64,000 bases of DNA from Apteryx mantelli (lineage: Eukaryota > Chordata > Aves > Apterygiformes > Apterygidae). The translations under genes were made by a program, and so were the position numbers. The notes beneath the pieces were generated by a model. That model was not told the origin of the DNA, ran no database searches, and worked only from the letters and a program-made list of their open reading frames with translations. The stretch lies in NCBI RefSeq assembly GCF_036417845.1, contig NC_089985.1:25998583-26062582 (forward strand), read 5' to 3'. Numbering within the stretch: the first letter of the stretch is position 1; each line of letters starts with the position of its first letter. Positions 1-8,869 of this stretch are shown piece by piece.

Positions 1-3000
1 GAGTTGAAATGCATTTATAAATGTATCCAAAGCTAGTTGTATGTCACTGCTTTCTCTGTGGTCCCTCTACATTTCTGTGTGCTGTTTTCTACATGGCTAT
101 GTAACGTGCAAAGAAAATATGTGAAGATGAAAACAGGGACATGTCTGCATTGAAAACGGGCTTGAGGCAGAGCAGCAAGTAAGTCTGTACAGCCTTCCCT
201 TGCTGTGTGCTGAGCGCTCTGAGCACTGCATGTAAGTCGTTCCATTGGTTAAACAGGAGCATGCTAAAAAAATACACGCGTGCATCTGAGTGCTCTTCAG
301 CAGGATCAGATCAGAAGGGCTAGCACATGGCTAGAACAAGCCCTGTAGAAGCCTCTGCTTTTGTGTAGGTATATAGGTTTGACGTCAAACCCCAAATAAT
401 TGTCCACTGCAAACTTTTTTGGTTCAGTCTTCAAGACCTGCTCAGAAATTCTCCCACGTATCCAGATTTGTGGCAGAGCACCTAATTTATACAGCTTCGA
501 GTGAACTGTGAGCACAGGAAACCCTCACGCAGCCATCCCTCTGTTTGGCGTCCTTGCTTCCTGGTCCCGGGCAGCTCATGCACCACCACGGCTTCCCGCA
601 CGTAGTGGGGGAGCCTGGCCTGGTGCCTGGCTGGTGGCCCCTGGCAGGTCCGGTGCAGGCTACTTTGCTGTGGGCTCCATGGCAAGTTACGTATGGGATG
701 TAGTGGTTCTTCTGGCCTGGCTGAGCGTGGGCTACTTACTGAAAGCGGGACAGCCAAGCTATTAAGATGTTAGCTTTTCATCCATCTGCTCCTCATCAGT
801 TTGCTTCCTCATTCATGAAAGAATACTAGCGGCATCCCACCAGAGAGGGTTTAGTATAATGACTGAATTCTGTTTTCTGCATACTCTTGCTTGCATTTTA
901 CCTTGTTTCCTATGGTGCAGCACTCAAGGAAATAAAAATGTCATCATCGTTGCATTGTATTCATTAGTAGGGAAGATTTTATGTGTAACCTGATATTATA
1001 GCGATTAACATCATTAAAACACTTGTAAATAAGCATGTTGAATGCAAGAATAAATATTTCTTCAGTCCTAAAGCTGTAGTTTGACATATGCTCCTTTTGG
1101 CGGCAGCACCAGCTTCAGCAAGCTCTGCCCCAGGCTGCTCTTCTCCATCCTCATGTGACCCCATCAGCTGCACTAGTACAGCTGTTTGTGGGATTGCGTG
1201 ACAAATCAGAGCAAGTTAAAAATAATCTGCTAAAGAAACAGGGGTAGAAATGACTAGCAGAGGGTGAGACCACTGAAGCGGGTGCTGCTGCTGAAAGGGT
1301 GATGCTCGATACTGTGCCTGTAGGATTCTGCACTGGTGCTCGTCCTTCTGGTGGGTGAGGACTCCCCAGACAAATATGGGGTATTTCAGGGCGTTTGGCC
1401 TGCTTGGAGAAATCCACGTGGTGTCGACTGTTTTATTTTCAGGATTTGAACTACTTCATGTCCTGGTATTTAAGTGTACTGAAAACTTACTGCTTCTTTT
1501 CATAGACATTACTTCTGTTCCTGATACCTAGTCAACAGATCTTTTAGTATTCATCTTGAAGAAGGATTTTGATATTTTAGTTTTGGACCAAGAAATAAAG
1601 TTACAGCTGTGCTTGTTAACCTTATCTGTAAGCCCTGCTACTTATACTTAAAGGAAAACCATATTTTTATCATTCATATTTTCATGGCTAGTATCTGGTT
1701 TTTTTCTACTGGAGCAACAGAGGACATAAAGATTTCAAAGCAAGTGCAAAGATGAAATATAAGAGATGAAGTTGACTTTTACAATTTTGGGAATTGTGGG
1801 TTTTGATGTTTTTGTTGTGAAATGCAGTAAGTGAAAAGAAAACTATGTTGATGATAGTGTGAAATTCTAATGCCGGAAGATTTGCTATTTGTTCTAGTGG
1901 GGCTGTTTACTCTCTTTTTATAAAAGGATAATGTAATCTAATAAATTTTACTCTGTATGATCTGCTCCTGCAGCCTTTACCCTCCAGCTCAGGTATATTC
2001 TTCTAGTGAGCAAAGATTACAGAACCCCTTCCCTGTCTGATAAAACATGAAAAGCCCAAAGTACACGTCATAAATCTAGGACCCATCTAGAACCACACTT
2101 TAGACAGGAGTTGGAAGGGCCATTTTTGTTTGTATATGGTGTGCATGTTATAGACAGTTTTGCATATGTGCAGTTTTTAGGGGAGCTGTGCTACTTAAAG
2201 ATGTAATTAAAATATGACTAAAAGAGGAGATGGTCAAGAATGAGCATGCAGCCAATCTGTATTGGATGTTCCTCTTACTCTGTCCGTGCAGTAACCCAAC
2301 ATGTAAACCTGATGGTTTATCAGCGAGAGGCAGATGTGACGAAGTGTTCAGTGCTAGATTTAAGCAGAATCCAAACAAAAGTGCCTTGCTGCATTGTACA
2401 CTTTTACTGTCAACAAATATTGTACAGACAAGTTTAGGTACAGCTAAGACTGGTGGCCAGGTGGTAAATTCCAAAACAGCTAAAAAGTTTTGAATGCCTT
2501 CAGGGGGAGAACTTGACTGAGCAGAAAAAGACGGCTGTAATTTTTCAGGCAAAGCATTAGCTGCCAGAGATGAGCTTCTGAGATATTTGGCCATTTATTT
2601 TATTGAAATATTCATGTCTAATCTAATGAAAAGCTAACTCAGCCACTGATGCGTCTAACTGTATGACACTGGGTGATAATACTTCACAACTGTAAAACCT
2701 CAAAATCAATCTCTGCTTTTTATAGGGAATAACCTGCTAAAGACTACAGGGGAGAGACTTTGCTAGAGAACTAACTGGCTGTGAGGAGGGGAAAAAGCTG
2801 TCACAGGTTTCCTTTCAGTCTTGTCTGTAGTGCAGCTTTCTACTAACCAGGATAGCATGTATGTTCAGTGCAGCTTTCTCAGTCTTCCCATAGTTTTTTT
2901 TTCTCATCTTAATGCATGCTAAAAGTCATCCATGTCCCCAAAGTATAAAGTGTAGTTGCATATTTAAAAAGTGGGAAGGGGAGGTGAGGAAGCGAAAAGA

Positions 3001-3600
3001 TCGGCTGCTTTGCCTTTACTCTCTATTGGGAAAGTACTTGAAATTCCTCACATTCTTCTCCTGTTAACAGTATGTTTACTTTTCATCACTGGTTTATTAG
3101 GATTAACAAGAGTCATTGCTTGCAGCTCATTTAATTTGAATTTAGTGAAAGCACGCTACCTCCTGCAGACTGTAGGAAACATTCTTCTTCCACAGAAATG
3201 TATTTATTTGCAAAAAGCAGCCACCAGAAAACGTGAGACCTGATCAATGCTTCCACCCCAGTGTTCAACATCCCTGTGCACATACTGCATTCTAATGGAG
3301 TACCTTATGTTGCAAATTCCAGGACAGTTTGAATAATCTGACAGTCTAATTAACATTTCAGTCCCTCTATCACATATTTGCTTTCAAAGGCAAGAAGCAT
3401 TTTCTAGATATGTGTTAGGGAGCATGGGATTGCAGGCTGCATACACCACTTCAGCATGACATTTACCTAAATAAGCAGGCTTGGCTTAGTCATTGCTGCA
3501 TCTGTAGTAGAGCTTGTTTCAGTTTAAGGAATTTGAGTCCATTGGGATTTAAAACTTTGAGAAAGCTCCTGCAGTTGCTTTAAAGCTGTTGCCTTTCAAC
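1..3600. other. Region downstream of CCN1, no gene supported
   Basis: Mixed-composition sequence without a recognisable coding exon, RNA gene or young repeat. The longest open frame (minus, 2148-2594, 148 codons) has no familiar domain and low-complexity composition. In mammals the next gene on this side is ZNHIT6, tens of kilobases away; none of its exons is recognisable here. Confidence 0.6.
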
Positions 3601-3614
3601 ATGTTCTACTAAGA

Positions 3615-4253
3615 ATAGTTAGGTAAATATTTCTTTATTAAATGATTAATTCCATAAATAATTTTTTAATTCATTGAATATAAAATTAAAATCATTTACA
3701 ACTTATTCCAGTATTACAGGGGAGAAGAGGGGTAGAAAAAAAACTCAAAAAAAAAAACCAAAAACAAAAGCTACATTTTGATAAATAAAATACTCAGCTT
3801 TAAAACAACTGATTTCTGTCTGCCGTTAAACTACAGTTGGTACATAATAGCTGCCACCGTGAACACCCCACAAGTGCCCACCTCAGGAAGGAATGCAACT
3901 TCCAACTTGGTTGGGAAAGGGTGGGAGAAGATGGAGGGGAGAGGGAAAGCCTAGTGTTAAGTTGAACAGTATAGAAAAAAAGTTTTCATAACCAGAACGA
4001 AACACTTATCACTTACAAACAGAAAACAGTATATAAAAGATAAGGTGCTCCAAAAAGAAGCAATAAAGTCGCTCCAGTATTATGAAGCCTTAAGTATGCT
4101 TAAATCTCTGTTGCATTAGTGTCCAGTTGCACAGTGCACTCTTGTAACATTTCAATGTTGCCCTCAAGTGGGCAAGGCACCATTTCCATCAAAGTCCTTT
4201 CTCCGTGGCTGGTTACTTCAAAATTCCATTTAGCATCCCACCCCCAACATGAC
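3615..4253 (-). other. CCN1: CCN1 3' untranslated region with AU-rich elements
   Basis: This runs from the stop codon to the poly(A) signal, about 640 bases, close to the usual CCN1 3' UTR length. The distal part is AT-rich and on the transcript strand contains several AUUUA pentamers (genomic 3624-3628, 3639-3643, 3655-3659, 3782-3786). These are expected for an immediate-early mRNA with rapid decay. The cleavage point is inferred, not observed. Confidence 0.8.
3634..3639 (-). terminator. CCN1: CCN1 poly(A) signal AATAAA
   Basis: The minus strand reads AATAAA here, about 615 bases after the stop codon, and is the first canonical signal I see. Cleavage should fall some 10-30 bases further, near 3605-3625. 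Confidence 0.75.
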
Positions 4254-4553
4254 TTAGTCCCTAAATTTGTGAATGTCATTGACAAGTCTGTAGTAAGGAT
4301 AAGCTTCATTTGCATGTGGACAGTTGTAGTTGCATCTGCAAGACTGGATCATCATGACGCTTTTAGTGAAGGTTTCTCCATCATCACAACGAAACCTGAT
4401 CTTGACAGTCCTGGTCTGCTGGGGAGTACAGCATCTTCCATCCACACATGATCCACAGTACTTGGGGCGATACTTCTTCACACTGGAACATCCAGCATAA
4501 GTAAACTTCACTGGGGCCTGGGACTTCCTCGTCTTGGTACATTTTTTTCCCTT
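4254..4553 (-). CDS. CCN1: CCN1 coding exon 5: C-terminal cystine knot, stop codon
   Basis: The acceptor is CTTTACAG|AAGGG. It encodes 99 residues plus stop. It starts [19 protein letters not shown], a basic heparin-binding stretch. The cystine knot follows ([38 protein letters not shown]) and the protein ends in VNDIHKFRD. All the CT-module cysteines I expect are present. Confidence 0.97.
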   Translation of the reverse strand, partial: KGKKCTKTRKSQAPVKFTYAGCSSVKKYRPKYCGSCVDGRCCTPQQTRTVKIRFRCDDGETFTKSVMMIQSCRCNYNCPHANEAYPYYRLVNDIHKFRD

Positions 4554-6085
4554 CTGTAAAGAAGAGGCAATAATATTATTAGCGGGAGATGCTTCTCCAG
4601 CCTTTACTCTCTACCCAAGCCAGTTTGGAAAGAAGAGAAGCACCAGAGGAGTCTGTATTTACCTTTAGGGAGGCATAGCTAGGCTGGCCGCATGGCCTCA
4701 CTTCACATATCCTGGTCTCTTTGATGAGTTTACAGTCGGGATTATCATTGGTAACCCTCGTGGAGATGCCAGTTCCACAGGTCTTGGAGCACTGGGACCA
4801 GGAAGTTGTTTGCACAATGCATTTGGGATTCTCAAAAGCTCGGCTTTGTGGCTCAGATCCAAAAACTAGAAGAGAACAGGAGGGCTTAGACTAAATATAT
4901 GCTCTCACTAGGTTTCTCTTTCCATTGGGGTCTAAAAGGTCACACAGCCTCTCCCCCTCTAGCCTAAACTGTCAGCATTACACAAATTAACCCTTACTCA
5001 CCAGGTAGCATTTTCAGGCCTCCTTTCACAATGGCAATTAGCTCATTGTTCCTGGTTAATTCGCCTTCGGACGCATCCACACCAAACTCTTTGCTGAAGA
5101 AGCCTTCCAGCTCATCCAGCGCATCCTTGCTGTCGTCACAGACCCACTCCTCGCAGCACTGCCCGGGCACTTTGACCAGCCTGGGGCTGGGGCAGCCCAG
5201 GTTAGGAAGGGAGAGCTCCTGCGGGCAGAGCGGGATGCAGCCCACAGCTCCATCTATGCACGTACACTGGTGTTTGCAGTTGGGCTGGAAGCTTTCGCCG
5301 TTCTGGTAGATTTTGGAGTTATATTCACATGGTCTCCCCTCAGACTGTGCTGCAGATTAACAAAGAGAGAAAGGAGGGAGTCAGAGGTGGGGATCGCTCG
5401 TTTGAACACACGTATTTACCATAAATTGAATTTAACGGACCAGCAAAGTTCCCTACAATCCCCTGGAGACGCGAGGCTAGAACAATAAGTTAGTCAGGAA
5501 TCACTTTTCCTTATGTGCTTTTAGCGGAGCCCAGACATACTGAATTGCATTCCAGACTGCTGAAGTCATGCGCCTTTCTGCCAAGCTACCAACAACAAAG
5601 CATAACCATACATGGGCTCAAAATTACTAAACTTCGGCACTACGGGGACCCCTGTTTTTATTTCTGTTCCCCGGGGGAGCCAGCCGGCCGGCACCTTACC
5701 TCTGCAGATGCCTCTGAGCGCCGTGGGGCTGGCGCCGAAGTTGCACTCGAGCCCCTTGGTGTGGTCGCAGGGCTGCTCGCGGCTGCAGTCCTCGTTGAGC
5801 TGCCGGGCGCAGACCTTGCAGCAGCCGCAGCCGTCCAGCGCCAGCCCCACGCCGGGGGCGCAGCGCGGCGCCTCCCGCGGGCACTGGCAGGCGGCGGGGC
5901 AGGGCGCGCACAGAGCCTGCGGGCAGAGAGGCGGCGTGAGGCGAGAGCCGCGGGGCCGCACGCGCCTCCCCCGCCGCCTTCCTCCCCCTCGCCGCGCAGC
6001 GCCGCGCAGCGCCGCGGACACTTACCAGGCGCGCCAAGCAGAGGAGCGCGGCGGCCAGAGCGGGGCCGCTGCCGGCGGGGCTCAT
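4254..6085 (-). CDS. CCN1: CCN1 (CYR61/CEF-10), matricellular growth regulator, five coding exons
   Basis: Coding exons on the minus strand join as 6085-6026, 5916-5700, 5349-5002, 4865-4663 and 4553-4254. All introns have GT-AG ends and phases 0, 1, 1, 0. The product is 375 residues. Domain order is signal peptide (about 1-24), IGFBP-like domain (about 25-92, with GCGCCKVC), von Willebrand type C domain (about 97-165), variable acidic linker, thrombospondin type 1 repeat (about 224-270, WSQCSKTCG) and C-terminal cystine knot (about 281-357), ending in DIHKFRD. It is secreted, binds heparan sulfate and integrins, and controls adhesion, migration and angiogenesis. Asp125 in the CIDGAVGC stretch, an integrin alpha-v-beta-3 contact in mammals, is present. 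The start is the first ATG after the TATA/CArG element and begins a typical leader. CCN2 is excluded by the near identity I recall with CYR61. DDAH1 is the divergent neighbour. Confidence 0.97.
4663..4865 (-). CDS. CCN1: CCN1 coding exon 4: thrombospondin type 1 repeat
   Basis: The acceptor is CTTCTAG|TTTTTGG and the donor is AAG|GTAAAT, 203 bases, entering in phase 1 and leaving in phase 0. It encodes [16 protein letters not shown] followed by the TSP1 core [15 protein letters not shown] and [16 protein letters not shown]. In mammals this module contributes to integrin alpha-6-beta-1 binding. Confidence 0.96.
5002..5349 (-). CDS. CCN1: CCN1 coding exon 3: VWC module and variable linker
   Basis: The acceptor is CTGCAG|CACAG and the donor is CCTG|GTGAGT, phase 1 at both ends, 348 bases. 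It completes the alanine codon begun in exon 2 ([13 protein letters not shown]). It carries the von Willebrand type C cysteines ([22 protein letters not shown]), then the protease-sensitive linker, which is shorter here than in mammals ([19 protein letters not shown]). Asp125 lies in this exon. Confidence 0.96.
5700..5916 (-). CDS. CCN1: CCN1 coding exon 2: IGFBP-like module
   Basis: The acceptor follows a CTCTCTGCCCGCAG tract and the donor reads AGAG|GTAAGG (phase 1). It encodes residues 21-92, opening [12 protein letters not shown] and including [18 protein letters not shown], the IGFBP signature, and [14 protein letters not shown]. Many of the 72 codons are G/C-ending because the exon lies inside the promoter CpG island. 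An unpaired-looking extra cysteine (C23) sits next to the likely signal-peptidase site and may be removed with the leader. Confidence 0.95.
6026..6085 (-). CDS. CCN1: CCN1 coding exon 1: signal peptide
   Basis: Sixty bases encode 20 residues, [20 protein letters not shown], a short n-region and a leucine/alanine-rich hydrophobic core. The donor reads CTG|GTAAGTG and the intron is phase 0, the usual position for CCN genes just before the IGFBP module. An ATG at 6085 in a G/C-rich context opens the frame; no other in-frame ATG was found between it and the TATA/CArG element. Confidence 0.95.
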
Positions 6086-6191
6086 GGCGGCCGCTGTTCG
6101 GCGGAGCGGAGCGGCGCGCGCGGCGGTGCGGGGCGGAGCGGGCGGCGCGGAGCGGAGCCGGCGCGGTCTGAGGCGGCGGCGGGCGCGCCCG

Positions 6192-6201
6192 CCTTATATG
6201 G
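6192..6201 (-). promoter_or_regulatory. CCN1: CCN1 core promoter: TATA element inside a CArG box
   Basis: The minus strand reads CCATATAAGG, which contains TATAAG and also fits the CC(A/T)6GG consensus for SRF. It lies 107-116 bases upstream of the ATG, placing transcription start near 6165 and giving a 5' UTR of roughly 80 bases. An SRF-responsive promoter agrees with serum induction of CCN1. Whether SRF and TBP both use this element is an inference. Confidence 0.75.
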
Positions 6202-6231
6202 GGCGCGGGGCCGCCGCGTGCCGCCGCGGCG

Positions 6232-6238
6232 TGACGTC
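6232..6238 (-). promoter_or_regulatory. CCN1: CRE-like site in CCN1 promoter
   Basis: TGACGTC on the plus strand (GACGTCA on the minus) is one base short of the palindromic CRE. It lies about 35 bases upstream of the TATA/CArG element. CREB/ATF sites are known in mammalian CYR61 promoters. Confidence 0.6.
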
Positions 6239-6280
6239 GGCGTTCCGGCCGCGGCAGCGCCCCGCGCTCGCGGCATCCCA

Positions 6281-6286
6281 GGAATG
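6281..6286 (-). promoter_or_regulatory. CCN1: TEAD (MCAT-type) motif in CCN1 promoter
   Basis: GGAATG (CATTCC on the gene strand) stands out within GC-rich sequence about 85 bases upstream of the TATA element. CCN1 is a standard YAP/TAZ-TEAD target, and proximal CATTCC motifs mediate this in mammals. The site is read directly; its use is inferred. Confidence 0.6.
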
Positions 6287-6508
6287 CGGCTGGCGCGCGC
6301 CGCCCCGGCCCGGCCCGGCCCGGCCCGCGCGCGCCCCGCTCGCTCCCACCTCGCTCTTTTCTCCCTCTTTTCCTTCCCCTCCTTCTTCCTCCCCCCGGTC
6401 TCACAGCTCTCGGGCAAGTCCTTCTCCAGCGCGCTCCGGGGATTTCTGCAAGCCTCCCTTTGAAGCGCTATCGCACGCTCCTGCGCAGGGAGGGAGGGGG
6501 GATACGCG

Positions 6509-6564
6509 CACACACGCACGCACACACACACATATATATATATATATATACATACACATATATT
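6509..6564. repeat. (CA)n/(TA)n microsatellite
   Basis: A cytosine-alternating block (CACACGCACGCACACA) passes into TATATA and CATACACATATA. It sits inside the CCN1 upstream CpG island. Confidence 0.95.
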
Positions 6565-6997
6565 GGGACGCGGCCGCACAGCGGGATGTTGCGGCCGGGC
6601 CGTGCCGGGCCCAGCGGCGCTGCGGGGCGCTGCGGGGCGCGGCCCCGGGGAGCCGCCGGCCGCCGCGCAGGTGTCTGCCCCCGGCAGCCGGCCCCGCTCG
6701 CGCCCGAACGGGAACGCGCGCCTGGGAAAACAAGGAGTTTAAAGCTACCCCTGGAAGCTCGGATTCCCTTCTTTTTAACTGTTGTGTTTATGCTTCTCCG
6801 CCGTTGAACCCTATAGGACACATAGGAACCCGGCAAGGGAAAAAAGCGTCCATGGAATAACGAACTCTCCCTGACCTTCACTCCAGCACGCAGTGATAAG
6901 CAATTAAAATAAACATCTACCTAAATCACCTTCCCCCAGGGAGAGGAACATTTAAAAGAGATGACAGTGCTACTGTTTTATAGGACTATATATAGGA

Positions 6998-7015
6998 ATA
7001 TATATATATATATAT
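6998..7015. repeat. (TA)n microsatellite
   Basis: A short pure TA tract, preceded by a further TATATA block at about 6987-6993 and followed by an A run. Confidence 0.85.
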
Positions 7016-7413
7016 AAAAAATATTTTCCACGTACAAAATCTGCAATATCCAGGCTTTTGTCATCCGTGCTATTGTTTAAGAGAGCAACATTTTGGTGTT
7101 ATTTGCTTGCATTACCATAAAGCCTGGCAGCCCTGCACATGTCCTAGCTGTGTTTAGGTGTCTAGTTTTTAGGCCAGTGACAAAATTGCAGGAAATCCTG
7201 GGCCCTGCAGCAAACGCAACCCTCTTTTGTCCTGTTTATCATCAATTTTTAGTATTCCTCTCTCAAGCTGGACGTACTCGAGTAGCTTTTCCTTCTTGAA
7301 GTTTAAGAATTGGGGTTGGGGAGGAGAGTTTAAGCTTCTGTTGTGGCGTTTTTTCTTTTCATGGCTGTAAGTATTTCCAGATGGTGATTTAGACACCAGA
7401 CGTAACAATATTT

Positions 7414-7423
7414 CCATATTTGG
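7414..7423 (-). promoter_or_regulatory. CCN1: Distal CArG box (SRE candidate), about 1.25 kb upstream of CCN1
   Basis: CCATATTTGG matches CC(A/T)6GG perfectly, in non-CpG sequence between the two GC-rich blocks. Mammalian Cyr61 has a functional SRE roughly 1-2 kb upstream, so this is a positional candidate for the same element. Confidence 0.55.
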
Positions 7424-7643
7424 TATAGCAGTAGCCTGCATTTTTCACATTTTTCTGCTCTGTTATCCAACCACAAAGCATTCTTGACAGCTTCAGATGT
7501 TGTTAAATATAGCCTTAACTTCTGTTCCCAGGGCAGGAAATTCTTTGGAATTCCTGTTTTTCACGCAATCTGTCTATCATGATTTAGGAGAATTGCACTG
7601 GAGGAGCCAACTGGCGTTTTAGTGTAGTTTGCTCATTTATTGG

Positions 7644-7664
7644 AAAAAAAAAAAAAAAAAAAAA
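7644..7664. repeat. Poly(A) tract, 21 bases
   Basis: An uninterrupted A run with no recognisable retroposon body on either side. Confidence 0.9.
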
Positions 7665-7766
7665 GCAAAGTAGTTTAGTCTGCTACCCAACGGCGTTACA
7701 ATAAGTCCCCGTCCCAGGGATTTTTCTTTGCAAATGAGCTGATTGTTCCTAACACAAGTTTGGGCG

Positions 7767-7767
<1 letters not shown>

Positions 7768-7806
<39 letters not shown>

Positions 7807-7820
7807 TTTTTTTTTTTTTT
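7768..7820. repeat. (TA)17 followed by an 18-base T run
   Basis: A pure TA dinucleotide array of about 34 bases runs directly into a T homopolymer. It abuts the second CpG-rich block. Such arrays extrude cruciforms easily and vary in length between individuals. Confidence 0.95.
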
Positions 7821-7879
7821 GGTTGCCTTCAAGGATGGAAGGTGGACGAGCAGCTTCAGAGCAGAGGAGAAACTCTACA

Positions 7880-8860
7880 AAACTCTCCAGAGCCCCTAGA
7901 AAGCAGCGGGGGGAGGGGGAGCGGGAGGGGATGCGCAGAGGAGGGGAGCCGAGTAGCCTGGCCGCGGAGCGTTTCCGCGCAGTCGGTGTCTGTGCGGGCC
8001 GCGAAGGACGCGCGGGGGGACCCGCCGCTCCGCGCGGAGAAGCGCGGCCGCCCCGTCGCCTGCCCCCGGCCGCCGCCGCCGCCGCCGCCGCAGGGGTTAC
8101 AGCAAGGAGCGTTTCGTTTCGTGGTGACTGATGGGGCGCTGCGCACATGCTGCACGGTGAGTGCTGCTCCCGGTGCTAAACCTCCGCAGGGGCGGGGGGG
8201 GGGGGGTGCATGTATATGTGTTGTGTTTTGCTGTGTATTTTAATACCGGCAGGGATAACAAGGAGCCTTGTTGCAGCTTGCCGGGGCGGCGGAGAAGGGG
8301 GCTTGCGGTCGCCCCCGGAGCGCGGCTGCGGCCGAGGCGTGCGGCGCGGAGACCCGCGCTGCCCGGGCGACACAAGAAGGGGCGCAGCATAATGCGGCCC
8401 CTGTCTGCAGCCAGCCCGGCACCTTCCAGCGGGGTTGCCAAAAACATTCACCGCTTTGTTTTGCTTCTCAGACGGGTATCTTTTCTCACCGGCCCGGCCC
8501 CGGGGGACGGAGCAGGGGCTGATGGAGACAGTCCATCTTTGTTGATCCTCCGCGGAAAGCGCTCCCTCACCGCCACCTCCTCCCCCTTCGCCTTGCGTAA
8601 GCAGAGGAGCACCAGCAAAGCAGCTGCGGGCCCCAAAACGGCGGCAAAGGGGGGTGGGGGTCCCCCGCCCCCCCAAGGGCTGCGTCTCCCGAGCTCCTGC
8701 CGTGCTGGATGGCACGCAGCCGTCCCGCCCCGCGTGCGCCGCGGCCGCGTCGCCGCCCGCGGGATGCTCCGGGGGGACGGGAGCCGCCCGGGAGCCGAGC
8801 GCCCACGCAGGGCCGCGGCGCCTCCCAGCCCCTGTCGACGTAGGGGTCACCTCGTGTTTT
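7880..8860. promoter_or_regulatory. Second CpG island, 1.7-2.7 kb upstream of CCN1
   Basis: A GC- and CpG-rich block with a (GCC)7 array at about 8070-8091 and a 13-base G run at 8194-8206. No supported coding exon lies inside; the long open frames are all GC-driven and conflict with one another. A good plus-strand splice donor, ACG|GTGAGT, occurs at 8157-8161. It could be a CCN1 enhancer/upstream promoter or the start of an antisense non-coding transcript. Confidence 0.6.
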
Positions 8861-8869
8861 TTCCCACAA

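Larger units (their letters stand above)
5650..6750. promoter_or_regulatory. CpG island over CCN1 promoter, exon 1 and exon 2
   Basis: Dense CpG and runs of GC-rich sequence cover both first coding exons and about 600 bases of upstream DNA. The island is interrupted by a CA/TA microsatellite at 6509-6564. A run of GGCCC repeats lies near 6304-6328. Boundaries are estimated by eye. Confidence 0.8.

Noticed and set aside
2148-2594. 148-codon minus-strand open frame downstream of CCN1
   Set aside because: No recognisable domain, ordinary non-coding composition, and no similarity to the neighbouring gene expected there (ZNHIT6).
5515-6860. Open frames of 150-283 codons over the CCN1 island
   Set aside because: Plus-strand frames are antisense to CCN1 exons 1-2, and the minus-strand 248-codon frame is an alternative frame of the same exon; composition is GC-driven.
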